In this document: piece after piece, positions 50,036-60,799 of the stretch
Layout of the letters: every line of letters begins with the position of its first letter
Numbering within the stretch: position 1 is the stretch's first letter
NCBI GenBank assembly: GCA_013399855.1
Contig: VXAY01006712.1
Coordinates: forward strand, 521,211 to 585,210
From: Oxyruncus cristatus
Taxonomy: Eukaryota; Chordata; Aves; Passeriformes; Cotingidae
DNA: 64,000 nucleotides
Direction: 5' to 3'
Position numbers and translations under genes: made by a program
The notes under the pieces: model-generated
The model's database searches: none
What the model was told of the DNA's origin: nothing
Seen by the model: the letters and a program-made list of their open reading frames with translations, nothing else

Positions 50036-51031
50036 TGCAGTGGGTTGGCTCTGCCTAGACACCAGGTGCATGCCAAAGATGCTCTACCTCTCCCCTCCTC
50101 ATCTGGGTAGGGGAGAGAAAATATAACAAAAGAGAGATAAGGACAGGGAGGAGTCACTCACCAATCAACATCAGAAGAAAAACAGGCTGGACTTGGGGAA
50201 ATTAACTGAATTTATTGCCAATCAAATCAGAGTAGGATAATGAGAAATAAAAAACAAACGTTAACAAACACCTTTCCCCAAAACCTCCTTGATTGCCTGG
50301 CTCACCTGCACTCCCAGTTCTCTACCTCCTCTCTGCTGCTCCTTCTTCCTCAAGGAAAAGACTCCTCACACTCTTCCCCTGCTACTCTGTGGGGTCCCAG
50401 TGGAGACAGTCCTGCATGAACTTTTCCAACATATGTCCTCCCCAGAGGCTGCAGTTCTTCATGAACTGCTCCAGAATGGGTCCCCCGCAGGGTGACAAGT
50501 CCTGCAAGCAAACCTTCTTCAGCGTGGATTCCTCTCTCCATGAGGTCACAGGTCCTGCAAGGAGTCTGCTGCAGCCTGGGCTTCCCACGGGGTCACATCC
50601 CACTTTGAACATCCATCTGCTCCAGCATGGGATCCTCCATGGGCTGCAGGTGGGTATCTGCTCCACTGTGGAGTACCAGGGGCTGCAGAGAAACAGCCTG
50701 CCCCACAAGGACCTTTCCCACGGCTGCAGAGGAATCTGCTCTGGTACCTGAAATACTTTCTCCCATTCCTTCTGCACTGATTGTGGTGTCTGCAGGGCTG
50801 ATGCTGTCACGTGTTCTCACTCCTCTTCTCTAGCTGCAGCTGTGCAGGTTTTTTCCCCTGCTTCTTAAATGTCCTATCCCAGGAGTGCAAGAACCATGGG
50901 TGATGTTTCAGCCTTGGCCAGCAGTGCGTCCAACTTGGAGCCAGCTGGCATGAACTTCATAGGACACAGATGAAGCCTTTTCACCCCCATAGCTCCACCA
51001 CTACTAAACCTTGCCACACAAACCCAATACA
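50036..51031 (-). mobile_element. Solo LTR, TguLTR5-like (LTR D)
   Basis: The minus strand begins TGTATTGGGTTTGTGTGG and ends CAACCCACTGCA, with TG...CA ends. Flanking pentamers AACAG (50031-50035) and GACAG (51032-51036) agree at four of five bases. A minus-strand AATAAA lies at 50211-50216, and the interior has degenerate units around GGAGCAG. It is the same family as LTR C (40291-41231). Reading frames of 142-152 codons through it are products of those internal repeats and are not genes. No internal retroviral sequence remains. Confidence 0.85.
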
Positions 51032-51689
51032 GACAGAAATCGCATCAGGAAAACAAGTACAGAAACAACTGCTTATTATTGTTAGAGATACTCCTCTTTT
51101 AGTTCAAGCATTTGTTCTATAAATCCTGTTGTGATTTGAAATCTCGGGTGTTTTCTGTTTGTTTAGAATCAGTCAGTCCCACAGTTCTTCAACAGATCTT
51201 ATGTGTCTGCATGAGAATTCCTTTCAACCTTTCATTTAAAGGGATATCAGACACAAGAAAAAAGCTGTAAGCATGAAAGCTTCCAGAGGAGAACTTTTTT
51301 AAGGAACAGGGACAACACACACAAAAAAGTGAAGCTGCAGTGCAATGATCACATTTTATTCTTGGCCAAGCCATTCAAAGACTCATATCTAAGAAAAAAA
51401 CTTTAAAGGCAACTTGTCTACTGATGTTAGATAATGTGATTTGTGCATTACAATTTATCTTGAGACTCTTCGTAGGATCTTCTTCACAGATGCCCCCAGA
51501 CTGCTGACTGACCTAACGAGGTACAGGACAACAAATCACTAAGAAGTGTAACATTCTCTGCTTTCTGTAAGGTCAGATTAGAGACATTTGCATTTTCCAC
51601 ACTCAAAACTATATAAAAATTTGGAGTCAAGAAGAAACAACAAGCAACACACTCACAAACTCCCGGACCCATGCCTACACATCACGTTG
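51032..51689. other. AT-rich DNA, no gene seen
   Basis: Nothing recognised between the solo LTR and the CR1 tail. Confidence 0.6.
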
Positions 51690-51803
51690 GATGTGGCACT
51701 TCAGGACACGGTTTAGGGGTGATGATGGTGGTGCTGGGTGATGATGTGACTGGATGATCCTGCTGGTCTCTTCTAACCTTGTTGATTCTGGGATTCTAGG
51801 ATT
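51690..51803 (+). mobile_element. CR1 LINE 3' tail on the plus strand
   Basis: GTGGCACTTCAGGACACGGT, then a GGTGGTGCTGGGTGATGATG-like segment, ACTGGATGATCC, GGTCTCTTCTAACCTT, and finally GATTCTGGGATTCTAGGATT, form the end of a CR1 element in sense orientation, including the degenerate ATTCTATG-type terminal repeats. It is about 115 bp long and 5'-truncated. Confidence 0.8.
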
Positions 51804-51880
51804 GCCCCAACCCAGGTGCAGCCCCTGGCACCCGGCCTTCTCGGACTTCCTGAGGTTTTCCTGGTCCCACTGCAGGTGAA
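51804..51880 (-). mobile_element. Probable CR1 ORF2 fragment in opposite orientation
   Basis: ATTGCCCCAACCCAGGTGCA, then CGGCCTTCTCGGACTTCCTG and GAGGTTTTCCTGG, resemble the antisense of the CR1 reverse-transcriptase segment NLMRFNKAKCKVLHLGRGN. The frame is broken and the match ends near 51880. It abuts the plus-strand CR1 tail directly. Confidence 0.45.
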
Positions 51881-52433
51881 CACAGCAGGGGCAGAGAGCC
51901 AGGTCCCTGCCCCACACAGCCCCTGATGCCCCCCAGCCGCTCGCCCCACCAGCTGGAAGCCCCTGCCCCTAGTGAACAGTGGGCTCTCTGCAGAGGCCCT
52001 CCTGCTTCAGGAGGGTGTTCTGGGCTCTGTTCCCATTCCCCTGCACGGTGGGGTGGCTGGAGGATTACACCCTGCTGCCAGCACCAGGCCAGGCCCTGGA
52101 GATGACAGGGGATCTGGAGCCTGTACAGCAACCCAAGGGAACAACATGGGGTGGCTTTGACCTCCAGGTGTTACAGAGATAAACTACTCCTGGGTAGAAT
52201 TTCCTGGCTAAGGTTTAGGGCTTGACGTGCTTCAAATGGTCTCAGACCTACAGGAAGGTTAAAAAAATCTTGGGGAGAAGGATGTGCTACTTACTGATCG
52301 TGGATCCAACAAATGCAGAATTTATCGGCCACAAAGGCATTTGGCAGAACTTCCAAGATAAAGAAGAAACTCATAAAACCAACTCACCAACTGTGCTGAT
52401 AACTGGCTAATAATAATTCCAGCAGGAGGAGAG
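51881..52433. other. GC-rich unclassified segment grading into unique DNA
   Basis: From 51881 to about 52170 the DNA is strongly GC-rich, with open frames on both strands (62-111 codons) but no recognised domain. It lies between CR1 and LTR sequence and is probably repeat-derived. The right part (52170-52433) is ordinary AT-rich sequence. Confidence 0.4.
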
Positions 52434-52915
52434 TGTGACCACTGACTCACAGCCCACCAACTGAAGAGACACACGAACCCAAAAGTATGCAGGTTAATTA
52501 GCATAAAACGTAAGGGAATCTTTTAACCAATAGAAGATAGAACGCTAATTAATAAGAGAACCATATAACTTGTAGCCAATGAACATTGATTAATGCTTTT
52601 TTGTTTTGCTAAAACATATAAATTGTGAAAAGTTTTGATAGTTGTTGTGTGGGCTTTGTGGATTTGCCACCCCACGCCCTTCCTGTGCAGAACTGTAAAT
52701 AAATCAAACACCTGTGGGGATCAGCTTCTTGCACACTGGGTGAAAGAACGCTTTTTGGAACAACAGCCTTTTTGTGGACACATTAATAAATCATGCCGAT
52801 TTTCCAACCGTGCTTCCCTGCGCCTGAACCATCTCAGGATCAAGGAGGGTGCAGGCAAAGCCCCAGGATTTGAAACTCGAGGGCTGCCCTGTCACTGTGG
52901 CCGGGACAGTCATCA
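52434..52915 (+). mobile_element. Probable LTR with promoter and polyadenylation signals (LTR G)
   Basis: From TGTGACCACTGACTCACAGC the sequence holds CCAAT (52576-52580), TATAAA (52617-52622) and, 76 bp further on, AATAAA (52698-52703), the spacing expected for U3 promoter and R-region polyadenylation on the plus strand. A second AATAAA lies near 52785. The right edge is unclear; it could end with GGAACA at 52762, GTGGACA at 52780 or GGGACA near 52910. No target-site duplication was found for any of these. Confidence 0.55.
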
Positions 52916-54679
52916 ATCACCATTTAACCCATGAGAGCCTCTCTGGGAAAAAGCAACAAATCAGAGGGCAAGGTAAGGAAAAAACTCATGGATAAATGAT
53001 CTGATGAATTCAGGTTCATCGGTCAACAGACTTCGGATCTGAATTTGTCTCTAAAAGGTCAAGTATTTTCATGGGGTTCTGAAATTAATCTTTTAATTCT
53101 GGCTAGTGACAAAGATAGAGTATACAGACACTTTGTAGTAGAACAAGACATGTCAAAGCATATTTCAATTCAAGGAGAACATAAAACTACCATAAGGCAG
53201 GGAAATAGTGAAAATTCAGATAGGGAATTGCATTCAGACTCTCAGGACATTACTTGAAATTAGGCAAAAATGACTATTGCCCTGAATTATGATTCAGGAT
53301 AAAGGACAAGTTTATGCCCTAAATCACAGCCATCTCTGCATTACACTTTAGATGTCTGTAGGTGGACAAACCACACATGCAGCTCAAAAAGAGACTTATC
53401 ATTAATAAGTCTCACACTTGGAAGAGTCCTATTTCACTAGGAAGATGTGAAAGCAGTCTTTAATAGCTAAGCTCTTTTTCATCTTATACAAACATGGTTC
53501 AAAAAGATCCAAACATCTAGACAGATTTGGATTTTCTTGATGAAAACAGCATATTCCTAGAAAAAAAGATCCCCAAAAGAAGATTACTATAACTAATTCA
53601 TTTACTTATATTTCATATTTCAAACACATTTCTTCAAAGACAAAAGCAAACATCTATTATGAAGTATCTCTTTAAAACCACAAACCTGATTCCCCTTTGC
53701 ACTTGTTCCTTATAAAACAATGTAAGACTTCAAGCTCCAGAAGCTGCTGGCTCACGGGCTTGGCTAGGAGTTTTACTTTAATATATAGATATGGGGTTCT
53801 TTAATACCTTGAGATAGCATCAAGAGAATAAGCCATGGGCTTGTTCCCAAGGAATTCCTTTATTAACTTAGGGGAGCAAATAAGGGGACTTGGCCAAAGT
53901 TCAAAATGGCACAAGTGGGGACAAAAATGTTTCCCCACAGCACTGACTCAGCGTATACTAATAATCCACAACACTTAAGTCAAAATCCAGCAAACCAACA
54001 ACACTTAAATAGAGATCCAATCCCTCCAGCTCCAGGGCTTTCCCATGTGGGTTCCAGGGGCTTGCCATGAAGGATACGATGCCACAGCAGATCCATTCCT
54101 TCCCCCTCCACACACACACACAGTACCCAAAAGGTGGTTCTGACCCAATAATGACTGCTCTGGTGTCACGATAGGGAATTGCTAAATGCAATTCCTAAAT
54201 TCAACACTCCCATTCTATGGAAGAATTAAGACTGTAAGAGATATAAGGAAACAGTAATTCCTAGGTTTTTATTCCTTACTAATTTTTATATATTTTACCT
54301 AGATTTAGTAAAGTTCTGGCTTCAACAGGTGAACCAGGCGTCATTCGTTTTTCTTCACAACTGAGCTTGCACCGATTTTTTGCATTTAAAAACTGTCACA
54401 AGAAAGACATTCAACTGCCTGATTGGCTTCAAAAAATAATAGAATACACCTTGCAGAATATACCTGTGTTTTTTAAAAAAGTCAGCAATTTAGGTTTTGC
54501 TTGTAGAATTCTATGCTTCAGATTTTAGAACTGTGATGAGATTAGACAATGTAATTTCAAATTAATACTGATCTTTTAAATCAGTTTCCACATAATGGTT
54601 CTTGTAATAGAAAAATATTAGAATTGTACTCTTTCATTATTTTTATTACAAAATTTGACACAGAACTTCTCTACACATT
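52916..54679. other. AT-rich DNA, no gene seen
   Basis: No exon or repeat family recognised. A short (CA)n run lies at 54107-54121. Confidence 0.55.
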
Positions 54680-54945
54680 ACTGAATTGTTCGCATAGGAA
54701 AGCTGGTTGGGTTACCTTGTCATAAAAGGAGATCAGATTGGATAAGGAGGACTTTCCTCTTACAAAGCCATGATGGCTATGACTGATGACAGTGTTTTCT
54801 TTCAGGAGTTTTTCAGTACTTCCCAGAATAATCTTCTCCATAACTTTACCAGGCACTGAAGTGAGACTGACAGGCCTGTGATTTCCAGGGTCTTCCTTCT
54901 TGCCCTTCTTGAAAATCAGGACGTTTACCAGCTTCAAAATTCCCT
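54680..54945 (-). mobile_element. CR1 LINE fragment: fingers region of the reverse transcriptase
   Basis: The minus strand encodes FKKGKKEDPGNHRPVSLTS, then PGKVMEKI, SHSHHGFVRGKSSLSNLISF and YDKVT, which match the N-terminal part of the CR1 reverse-transcriptase domain. The frame is open for about 88 codons. Both ends are truncated: neither the catalytic YADD-type motif nor the 3' end is present, so it is an internal fragment without activity. Confidence 0.9.
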
Positions 54946-55719
54946 TTATAGGTAAATGCTCTCTTCAGCTGCAGTCTGTGGAATCTGTTACCCTGAAGGA
55001 GTCATTCACCACACACAGAATTCTCATTTAATGGATACGAAAAGTGGAATGGTGGAGCCTAAAAGTCAGACTCACTGGCAAGGTTTTAATGACAGAGCAG
55101 CTCCAGGGAGCCCACTACTTGAATATCACAACATCAGTCTATACGTCTCATTACAAAGCTAGGGACTAGTAGCCTTAGGCACTCTGTTCAAAACACGTAA
55201 GTTAAAATATATGATTGGTTCTCAGCATTTGCAGTTTAACTGAAAATTTCTGGGTTTGAATAAAAATCAGAAAGTACAAAAGGGTATTTCCAAAAAGTAA
55301 TGTCTCTTCCTGTGTCTTTGCTAGTCCACGAGTAGAATAATTGTATATTTTATCTCTCAGTGTTAAAGTCTCCCAAACCCTCTTCATGCTTCTAAATACT
55401 GGCATAAGCTGATCTGGTTCCTGATAAACCTACAGTCAGGAGATCAGGGCAAGCATCAAGCTGCTCTTGATCCTTTTCTCTGATGAAAACTGTATAGAGC
55501 CATAAAAACATGGTAAGAAGGATACAGATTTTAGTCTTCTTGCTCTTGCTGCTATGATAGTGACACCTGCTGTCGCATTTTAAGTTAGAAAAGCCTAAGG
55601 ACACGATAAAAGGGGCAGCCCCAGAGTACGAACCTTTACTATAATTCTCATTAATTGCAAAAATATTTCCCTGAAGCGCATGACGCGGTCTGGCTCACGT
55701 ACACTGCCACATTTTCAGG
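54946..55719. other. AT-rich DNA, no gene seen
   Basis: Nothing recognised. Confidence 0.6.
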
Positions 55720-55762
55720 TGTGGTGGGCTGGCACCGGCTGGATGCTAGGTGCTTACCAAAG
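55720..55762 (-). mobile_element. LTR 3'-terminus fragment, TguLTR5-like
   Basis: TGTGGTGGGCTGGCACCGGC and then GATGCTAGGTGCTTACCAAA match the antisense of the 3' terminus shared by LTRs C and D. The match stops where a purine-rich tract begins. A CCCCAACA at 55900-55907 could be the other end of a rearranged element, but no target-site duplication supports this. Confidence 0.6.
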
Positions 55763-55830
55763 TCAGAGGGAAGGGGGAGGAGGGGGGAGGGAGAGGGAAG
55801 GGAAGAGGAAGGGGTAGAGGAAGGGGAAGG
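55763..55830 (+). repeat. Purine-rich G-run tract with G-quadruplex potential
   Basis: Nearly all A and G. It contains at least six runs of three or more G separated by one to four bases in about 35 bp (about 55768-55802), which fits the G3+N1-7 quadruplex pattern. Confidence 0.85.
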
Positions 55831-56172
55831 CAAAAGCTGAAGGCTGTTTAAGGCCCAGTGTTAGCCTAACACGCCTAAACGCCTAAATAGGGAACAAAAC
55901 CCCAACATGTCTACCAGCTTGACAGAATGAGTGGCTTTTTGCTCCCATTCAAGCAACACAATTTTGCACGTTACCTGAATTTTCAAAGCCTCTGTGGCCT
56001 GACCACCACCTGTATACATCCCTCAATCAGACGCGCTGAGTTCCTATTTCAGGCTATAATGCCAGTTCAAATAATCTGTTCTTTCCACATATCAATGGCA
56101 CATACTGCTGCCTTCTATGATAAAGTAAGTAAAGAACCATTTTATTTGCTTTTACAAAGGAGAAGATAAGGG

Positions 56173-56197
56173 AAAAAAAAAAAAAAAAAAAAAAAAA
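56173..56197. repeat. Poly-A tract, 25 bp
   Basis: Twenty-five consecutive A on the plus strand. No retroposed gene was recognised upstream of it. Confidence 0.95.
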
Positions 56198-56504
56198 TCT
56201 CCCAAGGGCAAGATAAATCATCACCTATTTCTCTTATTTAATAAGGTGTATCACTTTCAGCCATAATGTAAGCAGAGAAAGTAGTAGACTTTTCTTCAGT
56301 GTGGCAGCATGTAATTGGCATGACTGATAATCTAATCTGATAGAAAATTCACAGGCACATATACACATATTTATGTTGTCAATCTGACTGAAGTGAGAAA
56401 AACACCTCATCTCCTCGTGCAACGGGGTAACACAGGGGGAAGAGCAACCCTGCTGGTAGGACTCTGGTCATTTCTCTGAAGCAGTGAAGCTCTACTGAAA
56501 ATAA

Positions 56505-56625
56505 GAAAAAAAAAAACCAGGGGAAAAACAAAACAAAACAAAACAAAACAACAACAACATCAAAAAATCAAAACAACAAAAAACCAAAAACAAACAAACA
56601 AACAAACGAACAAACAAAAAAAAAA
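56505..56625. repeat. A-rich low-complexity tract, (AAAAC)n/(AAAC)n
   Basis: About 120 bp of A with regularly spaced C, similar in nature to the tract at 17.1 kb. Confidence 0.9.
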
Positions 56626-57643
56626 GATAATCAGCAACTGATGCTGAGTTTGAGATTCACCAACAGCAGAGGCAGAAGCCTGCCCAGGGCTATTACTTTT
56701 ATGGACCGTAGTCTTGAAGTCAGGCGGTCTCAGCAGCATTTAACGACGGAACCGTGTAAAATTCACTGTGTAACACGTTCTTTAGTCACCTCCATCGCAG
56801 ACAGAGATGTGTTCCCCCATACAGCCGCGTCCTGTGCTGACACCCAGTGGCTTTGGATAAAATAACATCGGGCTCAAAGCGCAGAGACGGACACCTAACT
56901 GGTCCAGCAGCTCAAGAACACCCTGCCCGGGCGGTAGAGCAATTAGGGTTGATTAGTGGCTTGATTGCGGGTTGATTGAGATTTTGAAGAAGTTCATGAC
57001 AAATGAAAAATGCATGATTATTCCACATTTCATCGGATGTGATAAAGCTGCTAAGGTAGATATTTGATCCATACAAAGCCCAACACGTGTTTTCATCCCT
57101 TGGACGAAGCAAGTTCACCATTCTCAGCACAATACTGAGCAGAATGAATGGCAACAGCTAATAAGATAAATAACATGGCTATTTGAGATATTACAGAAGT
57201 CTCACTAACCCAAAAGTGAATGAAAGTTTGTGCTGTACCTTTCTGGAAAGATGAATAGATTAAATTCTAGTTCAGGATCTCTTTTGAACACAGAATAGGG
57301 AGTGGTCTGTTATCTAAAGTAAAATTATTGCCTAAAGTGAAATTTCAGAGAAACAGAAGAAGAAAATAATCACTGGAAAAAAACCCCACAGTAAGTAGGA
57401 AGGTGATATTTATTCTCTTTTTACAGATCAATATTTTTAAAGTTACCCCTAGCTGAATCTGAAAAATGACTGACATATTATGGCACAAATTCCCATATCA
57501 AGTTAAAGAATTATGGGATTTGCTTCCATGGATATATCCCACCAACATATATGTCACCAAGTCCATCATCTGCACTAATGTATTACATGTGATCTCTATA
57601 GAGAGCTGGCAACACAGAGAACATGGACTCAACAGACATTGTC

Positions 57644-57706
57644 ATATTTTATATATACATATATAAAATATATATATATATATGTGTATATATATATATA
57701 CACACA
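57644..57706. repeat. (TA)n-rich self-complementary microsatellite
   Basis: About 60 bp of alternating A and T with single GTG and ACA interruptions, able to fold into a hairpin. Confidence 0.9.
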
Positions 57707-60700
57707 GTGTCACGTGTTGAGGAAAACATAAACATACTAGTTTTGTATCAATGGAGAAGGCTGGACTTGGCAAATACATAATAATTGCAAAGGAAAAAAA
57801 AACTCTAAAAAAAGGAGACCTATGTGAAAAGGAGCTATTAGTGTAATTTTTATATCTCACCTCTGCTGACTACTTTTGGAGTGAAGGGGGGAGACACAAC
57901 TAGCCTCCAAAATATTTCTCTTATGGTAAAACCAGCAAATCTGTATCCAAATGTCAAAACAATATGAAGAGATAAATGGAAACAGTGAATATTCAGAACT
58001 TAGGGCAATGCTTGTAGGTACTGCTGCAAACTCTGAATCTGCTGTTAGTGACAAGCTAGAACTTTACGCTGGTTCTGTTTTGGCTTGGTTTTTTTTTAAT
58101 TTTTTAAACACATGTTTGACCTAAAAAGACCTTTGGAGTTGTTACAGGAAATTTTTCCTTCAGCAATGTTCAAACCTATCTGGAGCTGAGAGAAGAAGTG
58201 AACTAAGCAAAGCTGAAAATGTTCTCTCTCTGGCTTTGCATCTCTGTAGAGGCAGCAGATTCCACCATTATGTGCACTGACTTCTCAGCAACTTGTCCTT
58301 CTGCACTTAGGGGCGTCCCTTTTCTAAATCTGCACCCACAAACTGGCAATGTGGGCATCTGCTTTGGGCAACACTAAGCCTGGATGCTCTGTTAAGCATG
58401 AATCAGTATTGCTTTTGTAAGAAGCAAAGGGAACAAATCTCCTACAAGTCAGGACGCATCCTTGTTTTAACACATGCCAGAGGCAATAGGTTTCTCCGTC
58501 TTTTCTCACCTCCTGCAAGAGCACAGGTTTCTCTTTGCAATGTCATTGGCAACCACACAGCAACTCTGTCAACTGCAGCACTTTTGAAGGCATCAAAATA
58601 AGGGAAAAAGTCATATCTAGATTCCCCTAGCTCTGGGACAATTATCAAGAAGAGATTAAGGAAATTCTAAGTCTGATGGTCAAACACTTTTCTATAAGAA
58701 AACACTTCCACTGATACAAACATGACTTTCTAATTTCAAATTTCTACCAATTTTCTCATGCCAACAACCAAACAATGCAAACATAAACCCAGAATTTTAC
58801 CTGGTGGTGAAACACCAGAAACTCTAGGGTTCAGAATGGGCTTTTGTAAGCATTTAGCTTTTAGTAAGAACCTTATTCTCACAGCCCAGTATATCAACAC
58901 ACTCTTCTCATAATCTTACATTCTCTTCAATGTGATATATTTAGAGCTTCTGGTTTAAAAATATTACATGCACAAAATTACCACTGCTAATGCCCCAGAA
59001 AAAAATCACCCACCTGTCAGTTAAAACTGGAGGATCAGGAGTACTTAGGCATCTCCATCCTACTAAAATTACTGCTAGTTCAGGTCCTATAAACTGTTGT
59101 GAGTTTGATCTTCTCATTTCTCCTTTCACCCAAAGCTGACAACAGAGTTGGGTAAAAAGGGATAAAGAGGTGAGAGATGAAATTTCGGATCTGGATGACA
59201 GTGGAAGAACTTGATCTCTACAGAAAATCAGTAGTCTTGGGCATTCCAGGGGACTTTGACAACCGGGGTGGACCTGGTAGATACTAACACTTTGTCAGCT
59301 TGTCTGCCAAACAAGACAATGCTTGATATGGAAATTATGTGAGAAGTTGTGCCAGGTGTGGATATCTGTATGCTCAACAACCTAGTTTTCTTCCGTGGTC
59401 TCAGCTCCAGGAGAACCATGTCTTTACAAATGGAAACAACTTAATACAAAAGAAAAAAAAAGTTCTAGCTGCAAGAAGCGTATACTTTCCTTCATCTTCT
59501 TCAAAGGGAAGGCAAGAAAGGGGAGTCCTGTTTTTACAGCCACCTAGAAGGGGTTGAAATATATGCTTGACACTTGACTTCCCATCTTCAAGAACCTATT
59601 AGCCTAGGAGACTTTTTCTGAATCACAGGAATGGCTCTAAATAATTAGTGCAGTAAACATCTGACTCTTGGATGCATTAGTTATATTAAAGGTAACAACA
59701 AGGCTCTATCAAGAAACAAGAAAGTACAATAGCAGGTGAGTAGTGTCAGGTTGTACAATCAGGGTTTCAGTGCTGATCCCTCACACTGCAGGTCTGCTTT
59801 ATCTCTATGTCACTGTCTGACATGCAGCCAGTTCATCTCAACACAGTCCTACTGCCTGTTAGAAATCCCTGAATGATGTGCAGAACCAGAAAGGCTGTGT
59901 GACAAGAAGGACAGCTACTAAGAAAGAAGGAATATAGACATTCTGGAAGACTTCACAGCAGAACTAGGCACAGTACTCTGGGACCTCAGAATCTGTCTGG
60001 AATCAGTTAGTGCCTGAGCCGTAGCAGAATGATGCCTGTAACATCAGCTCTGCTGAGAACCTGGCTCAAGCCATGGAAAGGTACAGCTCCCCACATCTTC
60101 TTTCCTTTGATAAAATTAAATGTCAACAAAACAAGGTCTTTCATACATTGAAATGAACCAAGAACACAGGCAAGGAACAAAATCCCACACAGACTTTCTA
60201 TGGCCAAAGTTGTAGCCATAGGTCAGAGCAACTCATCAGAAGTAATACTAATGAAGCCGAGAGACCATAGCAGGCCTATCACCACCTTTGTATTTCCCCA
60301 TGAAATGCAGGTTGACATTCATAGTTCTGAGTAAAGTTCTAGGCAGCTGAAAAAAGAAAAAACTATACAGGTTTAGAATACCTAAGATGACAAAAAAGCT
60401 CCTTGATTCACTGAAGTAAGGAGATGGAGGGAAAATCATTTATCTTGGTAGCAATAAAGAGCCCATCCAGAGGGGTTACTTCTAAATTAGGCTATGATAT
60501 TTAATCAAATTATAAACCTATTTTCAGATTGCGTGAATCCTCTTCCATGGGGTCACCCACAGATTGATGAAGCTAACCAAGACCTAGGAAGGAGAATGAA
60601 CCTGCCGTGTCTCAGCCTTTGTAGTTTCCAGCTGTGGCTGAGGCTGCAAGAGTAATGCACATCACCGCTAATCATCTCTCTTTTCTCCACATCAGCAATG

Positions 60701-60713
60701 TAATATTTTTAGG

Positions 60714-60799
60714 GTTTGGGGGTGGTGGTGGGGATTGTTTGCTTGTTTGTTTGTGTGTCTGTGTATGGTCAGGTGGGATTTTGTTTGTTTGTTTGTTTG
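60714..60799. repeat. G/T-rich tract with (GTTT)n
   Basis: GGT units, then (GTTT)n, a GTGTGT-like part and another (GTTT)n block. C is rare on the plus strand. Confidence 0.9.

Noticed and set aside
50293..50810. Frames of 152 codons (plus) and 142 codons (minus)
   Set aside because: Both lie inside LTR D and are produced by its internal repeat units; other family members carry similar non-coding repeats.
40291..51031. LTRs C and D as the two ends of one 10.7-kb provirus
   Set aside because: They are in opposite orientations, have different target-site duplications, and the sequence between shows no gag, pol or env.
56173..56197. 25-A tract as the tail of a processed pseudogene
   Set aside because: No recognisable coding sequence or flanking duplication was found upstream.
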